In this document: piece by piece, positions 27,252-36,568 of the stretch
Numbering within the stretch: position 1 is the stretch's first letter
Layout of the letters: each line of letters starts with the position of its first letter
Source: JBBSAT01 sp044223665
GTDB taxonomy: Bacteria > Myxococcota_A > Polyangia > Polyangiales > Sandaracinaceae
Length of the DNA: 64,000 nt
Reading direction: 5' to 3'
Assembly: GCA_044223665.1 (NCBI GenBank)
Contig: JBGALT010000008.1
Location: forward strand, 35,235 to 99,234
Translations under genes and position numbers: made by a program
Notes under the pieces: model-generated
Databases searched by the model: none
Seen by the model: the letters and a program-made list of their open reading frames with translations, nothing else
Told to the model about the DNA's origin: nothing

Positions 27252-30200
27252 GCCGCGCCCGCCGCTTCACCGCGATCTTCGCGGCGCTCTTCCTCCTCGC
27301 CTGCCCGTCGGTGGGCGGCACCACCCCGCACGCGCTCGGCATCGACGACATCCGTCGGCGCGCCGCCGAGCGGCCGAACGATCCCGACGCGATCTTCGCG
27401 CTCGCCGAGGGCGAGCTGCTCGCCGAGGGCGGCGACGCCACGGCCGCGCGCGCGGCGGTCGATCGCGCGCTCGCGCTGCGCGCGGACGATCCGCGCACGC
27501 ACTTCCTCTCCGCGCTCGAGCACAACCTGCACGGGCGCCTCGCGAGCGGCCTCGAGGAAGTGCAGCGCACCGTCGAGACGGCGCGGACCTCGAGCGATCC
27601 GCGCGCCGCCGAGCTCGCCGAGGCCGCCGCGAGCGCCCTCTCCGACTACGACGGCTCGGTCCCGGACTTCACCGCGCAGGTCGTCACGCGCATGTCGCCC
27701 GTCGTCGACGACCCGGGCAACGCCGGCATCGCCGCGCGCTACACGCTCACGCAGCTCCTCGTCGAGCTCGCCTACCGCCGCGGCGACCTCGGAACCGTGC
27801 GCGCCCTCGCGACCGCCGCGCACTGCCAGACCGCGTGGCGCGTCGCCGGCCCCTTCGGCCCGCGCGCGCTGCTCGGCTTCGACGAGGCCCTCGCGCCCGA
27901 AGAGGACGGCCCCCTCGCGGCCGAGCACGACCTCGGGCCCGGCCGCCGCGCGCGCGCCACGCGCGCGATCGAGGCCGCAGGCTGCGCGCTGCACCTCGGC
28001 AACGGCCCGGTCGGCGGCGGTGGCGTCACCTACGCCGAGACCACCATCGACGTCCCGGCGGCGGCGACGTACCTCGTGCGCCTCGAGACGCCGAACGCCG
28101 CCGAGCTCTTCCTCGACGACCACTCGGTCGCACGCGTCGATCGCCGCGGCGCGCTCGTCCCGCGCACGACGTGGCACGAGGTGCCTTTCGCCGCGGGCAC
28201 GCATCGACTGATGGTGAAGGTCGCCTCGCGCCACCCCAACCCGCTCGTGATGCTGGCCGCTTTCCCCGGCCTCTCACGCGGGGATCTTCCCGGAGGGGAC
28301 GCGCGCGATCCGGCGATGACCACGGACGGCCTCTTCGAGCGCGTGCTCACGGCCGCCGTCCACATCGCGCGCAGCGACTACGTGTCGGCGCGCGAGGCGC
28401 TCGCCCCGATGACCGAGGGCAACGACGCGGCCGTCGTGCCGCTCGTGATCGCGAGCACGGTCGCGATGGCCGACCCGATCCGAGGCAGCGCTCTCGGCAG
28501 CGACGACGCACGCCGCTACCTCGACGTCGCGACCGAGCGCGACCCGAGCGCGTGGTACCCGCGCTTCCAGCTGCTCGTGCTGGAGGCGCTCTCCGGTCGC
28601 GTGCGCGAGGCGGTGCCGCAGCTGCGGGCCGCGGAGGCCGAGTTCCCCGAGGTGCCGCTCTTCGCGATCACGCTCGCGCAGGTGCTCGCGCGCGCGGGCT
28701 GGCAAGAGCAGGCCGACGCGGAGATCGCCGGGCTTCTCGAGCGCGCGCCACGCTCCTGCGCCGCGCTCTCCGCCACGCTCGACGCCGCGATTCGGCAGAG
28801 CCACGAGAGCGAAGCGGCCCCGCTCGCCGAGCGCATCGTCGCCGAGTGCGACCAGCGGAGCGACGCTCGCTTGCAGCACTTCGTGCGTCAGCGGCACTGG
28901 GACGAGGCGTCGGCCGAGCTCGCGCGCCTGGCCGCGCTCGAGCCGGACACGCACCGCTACCAGGTGCTCGACGGTCAGCTCACGCTCGCGCGCGCGCGCG
29001 GCGACCGTGCCGAGACCGAGCGCCTGCTCGGCGAGCTCGAGCACTTGATGCCGCAGTCGCTCAACGTCGTCACGATGCAGGCCGATCTGGCGCTCGCGTC
29101 GGGGCATCGTGCCGAGGCGAGCCAGCGCTTCGCCCGCGCGCACCGCGAGGAGCCCGAGTCGATGGCCGAGCTCTATCGCCTCGAGCGCGCCGTTCTCGGG
29201 CAGAGCCCGCTCGAGAGCTATCGGCGCGATGGCGCCGCGGTCATCCGCGAGTTCGAGGCGTCCGGCCACCACTACGAGGCGCCGCGCGTGCTCGTGCTCG
29301 ACTACACCGTGACGCGCCTGTTCGCCGACGGCTCGATCCTCGAGCTCACCCACAACATCATCCACGTGCAGTCCGACGAGGCCGCCGAGGAAGAGGCGCA
29401 GTTCACGCCGCCCGAGGGGGCGCAGCTGCTCACGCTGCGCACGATCAAGGCCGACGGCACGCGCCTCGAGCCCGATCAGATCGCCGGTCTCGAGCACATC
29501 GAGCTGCCGAACGTGGCCGCCGGCGACTACGTCGAGCTCGAGTACCTGCGCACCGAGGGCCCGCCGGCCGCCTACGGCGGCGGCACGACGGGCGAGCGCT
29601 TCTACTTCCGCAACTACGAGACGCCCTTCGAGTCGTCCTCCCTCACGCTCGTCGCGCCGCGCGATCTCACGATCGACGTCGACCCGCGCGGAGAGGCGCC
29701 CGCCACGGAGACCACCGACCAGGGCGAGCTGCGCGTCTACCGCTGGGCCGTGCACCAGAGCGAGCCATTCGTGCGCGAGCCGAGCGCGGTCTCGCCCACG
29801 GAGTTCTTCCCGTCGATCCTCTGGGGCTACCACGCGAGCTGGCGCGACTACGTCGACAGCCTCCGCGACGTGCTCGCCGATCGCGAGGTGCGCGACCCGG
29901 CCGCCGTTCGGCTCGTGCACGAGGTCGCCTCGCCCGACGGCGCCACCACCGCCGAGCAGCGCGCCCAGCGCCTCTACGAGTGGACGATGGAGGAGATCGA
30001 GGAGTCGAGCGGGGCGCTCTTCGAGCAGGCGGCCACGATGGTCGCCGCGCGCACCGGAAGCCGCGCGCGCGTGCTCCTCTATCTCCTGCACCTCGCCGGC
30101 ATCGAGGCCGAGCTCGCGCTCGTGCGCGACTTCGGCGCCGACCCGACCGACAGCGCGGTGCCGGAGGACACGCGGTACGGCTCGCTCCTCTTGCGCATGC

Positions 30201-30982
30201 AGGGGACCGAGGGCCCGATGTGGATCGCGACGGGCCAGCGCGGCGCGGCGTTCGGCACCATCCCGCCGAACCTGCGCGGCATGGACGCGCTGATGCTGAA
30301 CGCGGCCGCCGAGCGCACGACCGTGACGATGCCGCCGATCGAGTCGGATCTGCGCACGGTCGAGGTGGACATGACGCTCGAGGAGAGCGGCGATGCGCGC
30401 TTCGACGTGACCGAGACCTTCCGCGGCGCCGGCGCGGCGATGTGGCGCTCGCAGCTCGAAGGCATCCCCGACGCGAACCTCGAGGATGCGTTCGACGAGG
30501 GCTACGTCTCGCGCGTGCTGCCCGGCGCGAGCATGACGAGCCTGCGCATCACCGGCCGCGCCGAGCACGATCAGCCGCTCGTCCTCCACTACACGTTCGA
30601 CGTGGAGGACATCGGCCACGTCTCGCACGGCCGCCGCGTGCTGCCCGCCCTCGTGCCGACGCAGCTGACGAACGCGTTCGCGCGCCTGGCGAGCCGCACG
30701 ACCACGCAGGTGATCTCGCCCTCGCTCGCGCTCGACCTGACGGTGCGCGCCCACGTGCCCAACGGCGCCGAGGTGAGCTCGCTCCCCGACGCCGAGGCCG
30801 AGATGGGCGGCCCGCACGGCGCCTCCGCGCGCTACGTCACCACGCGCACGCCCGACGGCTTCACCCTCGAGCGCCACGTCCGCGTCCCGCGCATGCGCCT
30901 CGCACCGAGCGAGTACGGCGCCTTCGCCGGGTTCTGCCGCGAGGCCGACGAGATCGAGAACCGCGAGATCGGGGTCGAGTGA
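27248..30982 (+). CDS. DUF3857-type lipoprotein with a degenerate transglutaminase domain
   Basis: 1244 residues, lipobox LLAC (Cys19). The order is the same as in the upstream gene: TPR-like helices, a beta insert (QTAWRVAGPFGPRA), more TPR, DUF3857 (LDYTVTRLFADGSILELTHN) and a transglutaminase-like region (LLYLLHLAGIEAELALVRDF). Here the Cys of GDCKDK is replaced (TGSRAR), and the His and Asp positions are also lost (RYGSLLLRM, WIATGQRG), so it should be catalytically dead. It probably arose by duplication and acts as a structural or regulatory partner of the active copy (inference). The ATG at 27248 shares 4 bp with the upstream stop. Confidence 0.85.
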   Translation: MSRARRFTAIFAALFLLACPSVGGTTPHALGIDDIRRRAAERPNDPDAIFALAEGELLAEGGDATAARAAVDRALALRADDPRTHFLSALEHNLHGRLASGLEEVQRTVETARTSSDPRAAELAEAAASALSDYDGSVPDFTAQVVTRMSPVVDDPGNAGIAARYTLTQLLVELAYRRGDLGTVRALATAAHCQTAWRVAGPFGPRALLGFDEALAPEEDGPLAAEHDLGPGRRARATRAIEAAGCALHLGNGPVGGGGVTYAETTIDVPAAATYLVRLETPNAAELFLDDHSVARVDRRGALVPRTTWHEVPFAAGTHRLMVKVASRHPNPLVMLAAFPGLSRGDLPGGDARDPAMTTDGLFERVLTAAVHIARSDYVSAREALAPMTEGNDAAVVPLVIASTVAMADPIRGSALGSDDARRYLDVATERDPSAWYPRFQLLVLEALSGRVREAVPQLRAAEAEFPEVPLFAITLAQVLARAGWQEQADAEIAGLLERAPRSCAALSATLDAAIRQSHESEAAPLAERIVAECDQRSDARLQHFVRQRHWDEASAELARLAALEPDTHRYQVLDGQLTLARARGDRAETERLLGELEHLMPQSLNVVTMQADLALASGHRAEASQRFARAHREEPESMAELYRLERAVLGQSPLESYRRDGAAVIREFEASGHHYEAPRVLVLDYTVTRLFADGSILELTHNIIHVQSDEAAEEEAQFTPPEGAQLLTLRTIKADGTRLEPDQIAGLEHIELPNVAAGDYVELEYLRTEGPPAAYGGGTTGERFYFRNYETPFESSSLTLVAPRDLTIDVDPRGEAPATETTDQGELRVYRWAVHQSEPFVREPSAVSPTEFFPSILWGYHASWRDYVDSLRDVLADREVRDPAAVRLVHEVASPDGATTAEQRAQRLYEWTMEEIEESSGALFEQAATMVAARTGSRARVLLYLLHLAGIEAELALVRDFGADPTDSAVPEDTRYGSLLLRMQGTEGPMWIATGQRGAAFGTIPPNLRGMDALMLNAAAERTTVTMPPIESDLRTVEVDMTLEESGDARFDVTETFRGAGAAMWRSQLEGIPDANLEDAFDEGYVSRVLPGASMTSLRITGRAEHDQPLVLHYTFDVEDIGHVSHGRRVLPALVPTQLTNAFARLASRTTTQVISPSLALDLTVRAHVPNGAEVSSLPDAEAEMGGPHGASARYVTTRTPDGFTLERHVRVPRMRLAPSEYGAFAGFCREADEIENREIGVE

Positions 30983-31046
30983 ACGTGAGTGAGCCTCGAG
31001 CGGCGCGAGACCGCCCCTAGCCTCGGGCGGCGCGAGGCCGCTTCGA

Positions 31047-31529
31047 TCAGCGCCCGCGCAGCAGGCTCCGCACCCGCTCGAGGCTCTCCACGTCGATCCA
31101 GCGCGTGCGCATCGGCACGCGCCTGGCCGCGCCCAGCGTCCGCAGCGTCGGCACGTCCCAGCCTTCGCCCGACGGGCTCGGCCCGAGCCACGTGACGATG
31201 CGCGCGCCGACGGCGGGCACCTCGATCTCGCGGAGGCCGAGCTCGGCACGCTGGGCCGCGAGGCGCGCCTCCACGTCGGGGCCGTGGGGAGCCGGGCCGA
31301 GCCCGCGCGTCAGATGGAAGTACGCGTCCTGGGCCTCGCGCGGGAGGCCGAACGGCACCGCGAGTCGCTGGCCCGGCGCGAGCTCGCCCCGCAGGACCTC
31401 TTCGATCACGAGCGTCACCGTCCCGGGCCGCGACCAGGTGGGTCGTGCGGGCTCGACCGAGTCGACGCGCGCCACGACCCAGCGAAGGCCGGGATCGCCG
31501 AAAGGATCGTAGGGTGGCATCAGTCCCAT
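31047..31529 (-). CDS. Hypothetical protein
   Basis: 160 residues. A small beta-rich N-terminal half (WVVARVDSVEPARP, VTLVIEEVLRGEL) recalls proteins that list costs or release of a ligand, but no named family is evident; the C-terminal third is charged and helical. No signal peptide from this start. Alternatives are Met at 31520 or further upstream to 31652, but the latter would run into the divergent MmcQ-like gene. TACCGT lies 9 nt before the chosen ATG. Confidence 0.5.
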   Translation of the reverse strand: MGLMPPYDPFGDPGLRWVVARVDSVEPARPTWSRPGTVTLVIEEVLRGELAPGQRLAVPFGLPREAQDAYFHLTRGLGPAPHGPDVEARLAAQRAELGLREIEVPAVGARIVTWLGPSPSGEGWDVPTLRTLGAARRVPMRTRWIDVESLERVRSLLRGR

Positions 31530-31570
31530 CGCGATGGAACGGTAGCGCATCGATCGCGCAGCGATCGGCG

Positions 31571-31576
31571 TAGAGT
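31571..31576 (+). promoter_or_regulatory. Leaderless-type -10 element of the MmcQ/YjbR-like gene
   Basis: TAGAGT, seven bases, ATG at 31584. Confidence 0.45.
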
Positions 31577-31583
31577 GGGACCG

Positions 31584-31949
31584 ATGCCCGTCACGGCTGC
31601 CCGCTTCCGCAAGCTCGCGCTCTCGCTCGAGGGCGCCGTCGAAGTTCCGCACATGGATCGAGCGGCGTTCCGCACGAAGAAGCGGATCTTCGCGACCCTG
31701 GCGGCCGACGAGAAGTCCGCGAACCTCGCGCTCGACGCGGAGCTACAGGCCGCCGTGTGCGAGGCCGTGCCCGGCGCCTTCGCGCCCGTGCCCGGCGGCT
31801 GGGGCCGCATGGGGTTCACGACGGTCGATCTTCGCCGCGTCGGTGAAGCCGACCTCGTGCGCGCGCTCGGCGAGGCGCACGCGCGCGCGCTGCCGCCGAG
31901 CCCGAAGCGGACCGCGAAGCCGCGTGCGAGCACGCGCCGTCAGCCGTAG
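31584..31949 (+). CDS. MmcQ/YjbR-family protein
   Basis: 121 residues. KLALSLEGAVEVPHMDRAAFR and KRIFATLAADEKSANLAL match the MmcQ/YjbR (CyaY-like fold) family, often annotated as DNA-binding on thin evidence. The C-terminal 20 residues are basic (SPKRTAKPRASTRR), which could bind nucleic acid. Single gene with its own promoter-like hexamer. The last 10 bp overlap the convergent lipoprotein gene. Confidence 0.8.
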   Translation: MPVTAARFRKLALSLEGAVEVPHMDRAAFRTKKRIFATLAADEKSANLALDAELQAAVCEAVPGAFAPVPGGWGRMGFTTVDLRRVGEADLVRALGEAHARALPPSPKRTAKPRASTRRQP

Positions 31950-32656
31950 CAGGCGAAGAGCACCTGGTACTCGTCCAGGTAGCAGTTCGCGGCCGTCTCG
32001 CAGTCGGTAGCGGCCGTCATGCACGCCTGCATGCGATCGAGCGTCGCGTCCGAGAGCGCCATCAGCGGCACGATCGAGCGCTGCACGTACTGCTCGACCG
32101 GCGTCGACGAAGAGCAGCGGTCGCGGAGCAACGTGGCGACGGCCGTCGCGTGCGTCACGTCGTGCGCGGCCGCCACGTCGGCCAGGCAGGTCTCGGCCCC
32201 GCTCGGATCGCTGAACGTCCGGCACGAGCCGGTGCCGACGCTGTGGTCGTGGAGGCACTGGTAGGCCTCGGCGAGCACGTCGGCGCGCTCGGTGTCGCAG
32301 TAGCCGGCTCCCGTCGTGTGCTCGCACGTCCGATCGGCTTGTCCGTTGCAGTCGGTCGCGACCGTCGCGGCGATCGCGCGGCCGGCTGCGATCGCCGCCG
32401 CGCTCGCGCCACCATCGAGGAGCGGACGGTAGGCGTCGACGACGCGTACGGCATCCGGCGCGCTGCCTACGTCGAGCGGAAAGCCCGTGTCCGGCACGCT
32501 GCCGGCATCCGGGCTCGCCGCATCGCGCTCCTCGCCCGCGTCCATCGCCATCCCGGTGTCGACCTGCACGCCCGCGTCGGTGGCTGGGGAGCCGCCGCCT
32601 CCGCAGCCCGCCACGATCCACAACGACGCCCACCCGAGCCCTCGAAGCTTCTCCAT
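31940..32656 (-). CDS. Cys-rich lipoprotein of unknown function
   Basis: 238 residues. Signal peptide with lipobox IVAGC (Cys18), a Gly run and a DAG/DTG-type linker to about residue 75, then a helical domain with about ten Cys (DCNGQADRTCEH, YCDTERAD, QCLHDHSVGTGSCRTF, ACMTAATDCETAANC), probably disulfide-stabilised outside the cytoplasm. No family recognised. Confidence 0.65.
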   Translation of the reverse strand: MEKLRGLGWASLWIVAGCGGGGSPATDAGVQVDTGMAMDAGEERDAASPDAGSVPDTGFPLDVGSAPDAVRVVDAYRPLLDGGASAAAIAAGRAIAATVATDCNGQADRTCEHTTGAGYCDTERADVLAEAYQCLHDHSVGTGSCRTFSDPSGAETCLADVAAAHDVTHATAVATLLRDRCSSSTPVEQYVQRSIVPLMALSDATLDRMQACMTAATDCETAANCYLDEYQVLFACYG

Positions 32657-32662
32657 CGGGCG

Positions 32663-32668
32663 AGGGTA
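32663..32668 (-). promoter_or_regulatory. Leaderless-type -10 element of the Cys-rich lipoprotein gene
   Basis: Minus strand TACCCT, six bases, ATG at 32656. Confidence 0.5.
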
Positions 32669-32749
32669 ACGCCTCGGCGGCGCTGGCCTCCAGTGACGTG
32701 CGCTGGTACCGCGGGCCCCGCGCGGGAGCGAGTGGCCCTCGCCGCGGTG

Positions 32750-33163
32750 CTACGTGCCGGTCGCGCGGCGCCCGACGAGCTGCTGGCGCGACCAGGCGAG
32801 CGCCTCGTCGAGCGTGCCGCAGACGGAGTGTGGCGTCGGATGCGACGCGAAGAGCATCACGCCGCTCATCACGAAGCGCAGGCTCGGCGACCGGAACAGG
32901 AGCGCCGTGCCGAGGCACGTGTCCTTCATCCGCTCGCCGTTGTTCTTGAGCCAGTCGACGCTGCGCTGCCGCATGTACGCCGAAGGGATCTCGGCGAGCA
33001 GGTTGTCGAACACGACGACGTGCGGAATCCCGCGCTCGAGGATCTCCTGGCTCCTCGCCACGAACGCGTCGACCTGGGCGTCGGTCGGAGATCCGATCGT
33101 GCGGTGCACGACGATCGGCCAGCGCGTCATGTCGGTCTCGATGCGTCCAGCCGGCGTTGCCAC
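32750..33163 (-). CDS. Hypothetical small alpha/beta protein
   Basis: 137 residues, cytoplasmic. Alternating strands and helices (WPIVVHRTIGSPTDAQVDAF, GIPHVVVFDNLLAEIPSA, ALLFRSPSLRFVMSGVML) give the look of a single-domain STAS/SpoIIAA-like fold, common as myxobacterial orphans. This is a fold guess only. It starts with GTG at 33163, placed by the promoter hexamer upstream. Divergent from the cyclase-oxygenase gene with 256 bp between, in which I see no other gene. Confidence 0.55.
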   Translation of the reverse strand: MATPAGRIETDMTRWPIVVHRTIGSPTDAQVDAFVARSQEILERGIPHVVVFDNLLAEIPSAYMRQRSVDWLKNNGERMKDTCLGTALLFRSPSLRFVMSGVMLFASHPTPHSVCGTLDEALAWSRQQLVGRRATGT

Positions 33164-33169
33164 GCCCGC

Positions 33170-33175
33170 ATCTTA
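33170..33175 (-). promoter_or_regulatory. Leaderless-type -10 element of the small alpha/beta gene
   Basis: Minus strand TAAGAT, six bases, GTG at 33163; identical hexamer and spacing to the site at 2304. Confidence 0.5.
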
Positions 33176-33419
33176 CGCGGCGGCGTCGCCCGAGGGGTGT
33201 GTCGAACGACGAAACACCGCTCGCGGCGAGGCGCGGACGGTCGAGATCGAAGGAATGACTATGCCGGGCCCCGAACCGTCGTGCGCGACGATGGGGCGGG
33301 GCTCGAAGGCGAGACACGCATCGCGCGCGGTCGACCCTCGGTCCGCGCGGGTTGGAAATCGGCACATCGCCGCGCAGCCCCTCTTGCGCACGGGCCCGGA
33401 GCCCGGCGACAAACGCCGC

Positions 33420-36400
33420 ATGCCGAGCCCTACCGCGCTCTCGCGCAACTCGTTGAAGGCCGCCATCCAGCGCTCGCAGTCGGCGCTCCTCCGCTCGCAG
33501 CTCCCCGACGGCTCGTGGGACGAGCGCTCCGACGTAGGCCCCGTGAGCACCGCGATGGTGCTCGTCGCGCTCTCGTGGCTCGGGCACCTCTCGCCCGCCG
33601 ATCGCGCGGCCGGCGCGCGCTGGCTGCGCTCACAGCAGCGGAGCGACGGCTCGTTCGTGGGCCGCCCCTTCGCACGCCGCGGCGATCTCGGCACGACCGC
33701 GGTCGCGCGCACCGCGCTCTTGCTCGACGACGCGAAAGAGAGCCGCGAGGCCGCCGCGCGCGCGCTCGCGTTCGTGCAGAAAGAAGGCGGCGACGACGAG
33801 CTCGTCCGCCGCATGGGCACGGGCGACGTGTCGGCGATCTTCTGCGCCATGGGCGGGCAGCTCGATCCGCGCCGCATCCCCGATCCGCACCTCGGCTGGG
33901 CGCTGATCCCCGGCGTCGTCGAGATCGCGGCGACCCGCGTGCACTTCGGGATCGTGATGGGCGCGCTGATGACCTCGCTGCTCGGCCGTCGCATGCGCGG
34001 CGACTACGGGCCCGATGGCAACGACGTGGGCCTCTTCGCGCGCGAGGAGCGCGCCAAGGCGATCGAGCTCTTGCGGCTCTTCCAGAACGCCGACGGCAGC
34101 ATGAACTCCAACACCGTGCAGTCGGCGCTGCTGCTCTCGGCCCTGCACGCGGCGGGGCTTCCCACGCGCGAAGGCCCGGTGAAGAAGGGCATCGACTGGC
34201 TCCTCTCGCGCCGCGTGGAAGCGCCCGAGGGCGTGTGGTTCGACGTGTTCGCCTCCGACGTCTGGAGCACCGCGTTCACCCTGCGCTCGCTCGTGCGGAG
34301 CGGCATCGCGCCGGGCGATCCGCGCGTGGCGCGGGCCGTGGAGTTCCTGCTCTCGCGCCAGCTCGAGGTGGACCAGCCGTGGCCGAACCAGCGCCAGCGC
34401 GACGCGGTGAAGCACGGCGGATGGGCCTTCCAGACCGGCAACGAGACGATGGCCGACGCCGACGACGCGGGCGTCGTGCTCTCGGCGCTCGGCCTCGCGC
34501 TCGAGAAGCCGCGCGTCGGCCCGGCGCTCGATCCCGCGCTCGCGCGGCGCATCCGCGAGGCGATGACGCGCGCGCGCGCGTGGATCCGATCGATGCAGAA
34601 CCCCGACGGTGGCTGGTCGGCCTTCGTGTGGGGTCTGCCGGCGCGCCCGCGCGGGCCGATCTTCACGAAGAACGTCGACGTGCCGCCCGACTCGCCGCTC
34701 GCCGCCGTGCGCGTGATGCTCCATCCGCCCCCCGAGCTCGGCGATCCTTCGACCGAGGATCTCACCGGGCGTGTGCTGCACGGCCTCGCCGCCGCGGGCG
34801 CGCGACGGGGCGACGACGAGGTGCAGCGCGCGGTCGACTTCCTGCGCCGCCACCAGACCGACGAAGGCGGGTTCTGGGGACGCTGGGTCGTGAACTACCT
34901 GGCGTCGACGGCGTACGTGCTCTCGGCGCTCGACGCGCTCGGCGAAGATCCGAAGCAAGAGCTCGTCGTGCGCGGCGTCCGGTTCCTGCTCGCGCACCAG
35001 AACGCCGACGGCGGCTGGGGCGAGTCGATCGAGAGCTATGCCGATCCGAAGCGCGCCGGCCGCGGCCCGAGCACCTGCCCGCTCACCTCGCTCGTGATCT
35101 GCGCGCTCGTCGATCAAGGGCACGGCGACGGCGATGCGGTTCGCCGCGGCATCGCGTACCTGGTCGCGCGCCAGCGCCCCGACGGCACCTGGCCGAACGA
35201 CGACTACGTCGCGACGAACCTCCCGCCCGACGGCTTCTACGTCTACGCCGGCGCCGCCCGCCACATGCCGCTCGAAGCGCTCGGGCGCTACGCGCGCCGC
35301 CACGAGCCCGAGCTCGCGGCACCTCCCGAGGCGTGGGGCCGATGGACCAGCGCGATCCTCGATCCGGCGCGCGAGCGCATGGATCCGCTCGGCGACGCCG
35401 TGGTCGCGGAGATCTACCAGACCGGACGGCTCGAAGCGATCAACAAGCTGCTCCGCCGCATCTTCGAGAACGACGATCCGATCCCGACCGAGCTACCCGA
35501 CCGCGCCGAGCGCTACTTCCACGAGACCGAGGCGCTGCCGCCCTGGGCCGACCCGAAGCGCATCCGCCGCGCGCAGCAGCTCTTCGCCGATCACGGCGTG
35601 CAGGTCGTGTTCGGGCTCTTCTGCTCGTCTTTGCCGCAGTCGTACGCCGCCGCGAACGGCGCGCTCGTGCTCACCGAGACCGGCGCGATGGTCGGGCGCG
35701 TGCACGAGCGAATCTTCGAGACCGCGCAGTTCCTCTTCGACGTGCTCGACGTCGGCGGCCTCGATCCGAGCGGGCGCGGCATCCGCGCGGCCCAGCGCGT
35801 GCGGCTGATGCACGCCGGCGTGCGTAAGCTGATCCTCGAGTCGGGGAAGATCCCGTGGGACCGCGCGCGCCTCGGCGCGCCGATCAACCAGGAGGACTTG
35901 GCCGGGACGTTGATGACGTTCTCGATCGTGACCTTCGACGCGATCCGCCGGCTCGGGGTGGAGACGACCGACGAAGAGGGCGACGACTGGATGCACCTCT
36001 GGGCGGTCATCGGGCACTTCCTCGGGGTCGAGCCCGGCCTCGTGCCCTCGGGCCTCGAGGACGCGCGCGCGCTCATGGACGCCATCCGCGAGCGCCAGTG
36101 GGCCGAGTCACCGCAGGGGCGCAAGCTCGCCGCGGCGCTCGTCGGCATGATGCAGGAGTTCTTCACGCGGAATCACTTCCGGGGCCTGACGCCGACGTTG
36201 GTTCGTTTCCTCGCCGGCGATCAGTGCGCCGACGTCCTCGGCGTCGCCCCCTCCGACTGGACGCGCGCGTTCGTGAGCGAGACCGCGCACGTGCTCGACT
36301 GGCTCGACGACGACGCGAGAGAGACGCACCTCGAGAAGGCCATCGGCCTCGTCGGCGCCGACGTGATGAAGGCGATCGTCGTCTTCGAGCGGCGCGGCAA

Positions 36401-36458
36401 GCAGGCGCCCTTCCGCGTCCCGGCCTCGCTCAAGAAGACGCTCCTGCCGAACGAGTAG
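33420..36458 (+). CDS. Fusion of a squalene/triterpene cyclase with an MpaB/DUF2236-type oxygenase
   Basis: 1012 residues, cytoplasmic or peripheral membrane. Residues 1-~625 form an (alpha/alpha)6 double-barrel terpene cyclase: it opens with SQLPDGSWDERSDVG, has repeated QW-type motifs (QNADGSMN, QNPDGGWSAF, QNADGGWGES) and an acid motif D-x-D-D at Asp346-Asp349 (MADADDAG), placed as in squalene-hopene cyclase. Residues ~650-1012 match the DUF2236/MpaB/latex-clearing oxygenase group: LFADHGVQVVFGLFCSSLPQ, RVRLMHAGVRKLILESGK, GAPINQEDLAGTLMTFS and WMHLWAVIGHFLGVE, motifs that surround the haem in known members. I infer that a cyclised isoprenoid is oxidised or cleaved by the second half. The ATG at 33420 fits the cyclase N-terminus. 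Confidence 0.85.
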   Translation: MPSPTALSRNSLKAAIQRSQSALLRSQLPDGSWDERSDVGPVSTAMVLVALSWLGHLSPADRAAGARWLRSQQRSDGSFVGRPFARRGDLGTTAVARTALLLDDAKESREAAARALAFVQKEGGDDELVRRMGTGDVSAIFCAMGGQLDPRRIPDPHLGWALIPGVVEIAATRVHFGIVMGALMTSLLGRRMRGDYGPDGNDVGLFAREERAKAIELLRLFQNADGSMNSNTVQSALLLSALHAAGLPTREGPVKKGIDWLLSRRVEAPEGVWFDVFASDVWSTAFTLRSLVRSGIAPGDPRVARAVEFLLSRQLEVDQPWPNQRQRDAVKHGGWAFQTGNETMADADDAGVVLSALGLALEKPRVGPALDPALARRIREAMTRARAWIRSMQNPDGGWSAFVWGLPARPRGPIFTKNVDVPPDSPLAAVRVMLHPPPELGDPSTEDLTGRVLHGLAAAGARRGDDEVQRAVDFLRRHQTDEGGFWGRWVVNYLASTAYVLSALDALGEDPKQELVVRGVRFLLAHQNADGGWGESIESYADPKRAGRGPSTCPLTSLVICALVDQGHGDGDAVRRGIAYLVARQRPDGTWPNDDYVATNLPPDGFYVYAGAARHMPLEALGRYARRHEPELAAPPEAWGRWTSAILDPARERMDPLGDAVVAEIYQTGRLEAINKLLRRIFENDDPIPTELPDRAERYFHETEALPPWADPKRIRRAQQLFADHGVQVVFGLFCSSLPQSYAAANGALVLTETGAMVGRVHERIFETAQFLFDVLDVGGLDPSGRGIRAAQRVRLMHAGVRKLILESGKIPWDRARLGAPINQEDLAGTLMTFSIVTFDAIRRLGVETTDEEGDDWMHLWAVIGHFLGVEPGLVPSGLEDARALMDAIRERQWAESPQGRKLAAALVGMMQEFFTRNHFRGLTPTLVRFLAGDQCADVLGVAPSDWTRAFVSETAHVLDWLDDDARETHLEKAIGLVGADVMKAIVVFERRGKQAPFRVPASLKKTLLPNE

Positions 36459-36568
36459 ACGACGAGCCCGCACCGATCACGGCCGAGGTCGCCTCGCGCC
36501 CCGCGGCGGCGTCGATCGCGTAGCATGGATGCACTTTCGCCTCTCGCCCGGGCGAGGGAGGAGGGACC

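Noticed and set aside
28274..31249. 991-residue minus-strand frame opposite the second DUF3857 gene
   Set aside because: Antisense shadow with Arg/Gly/Ala bias and no domain.
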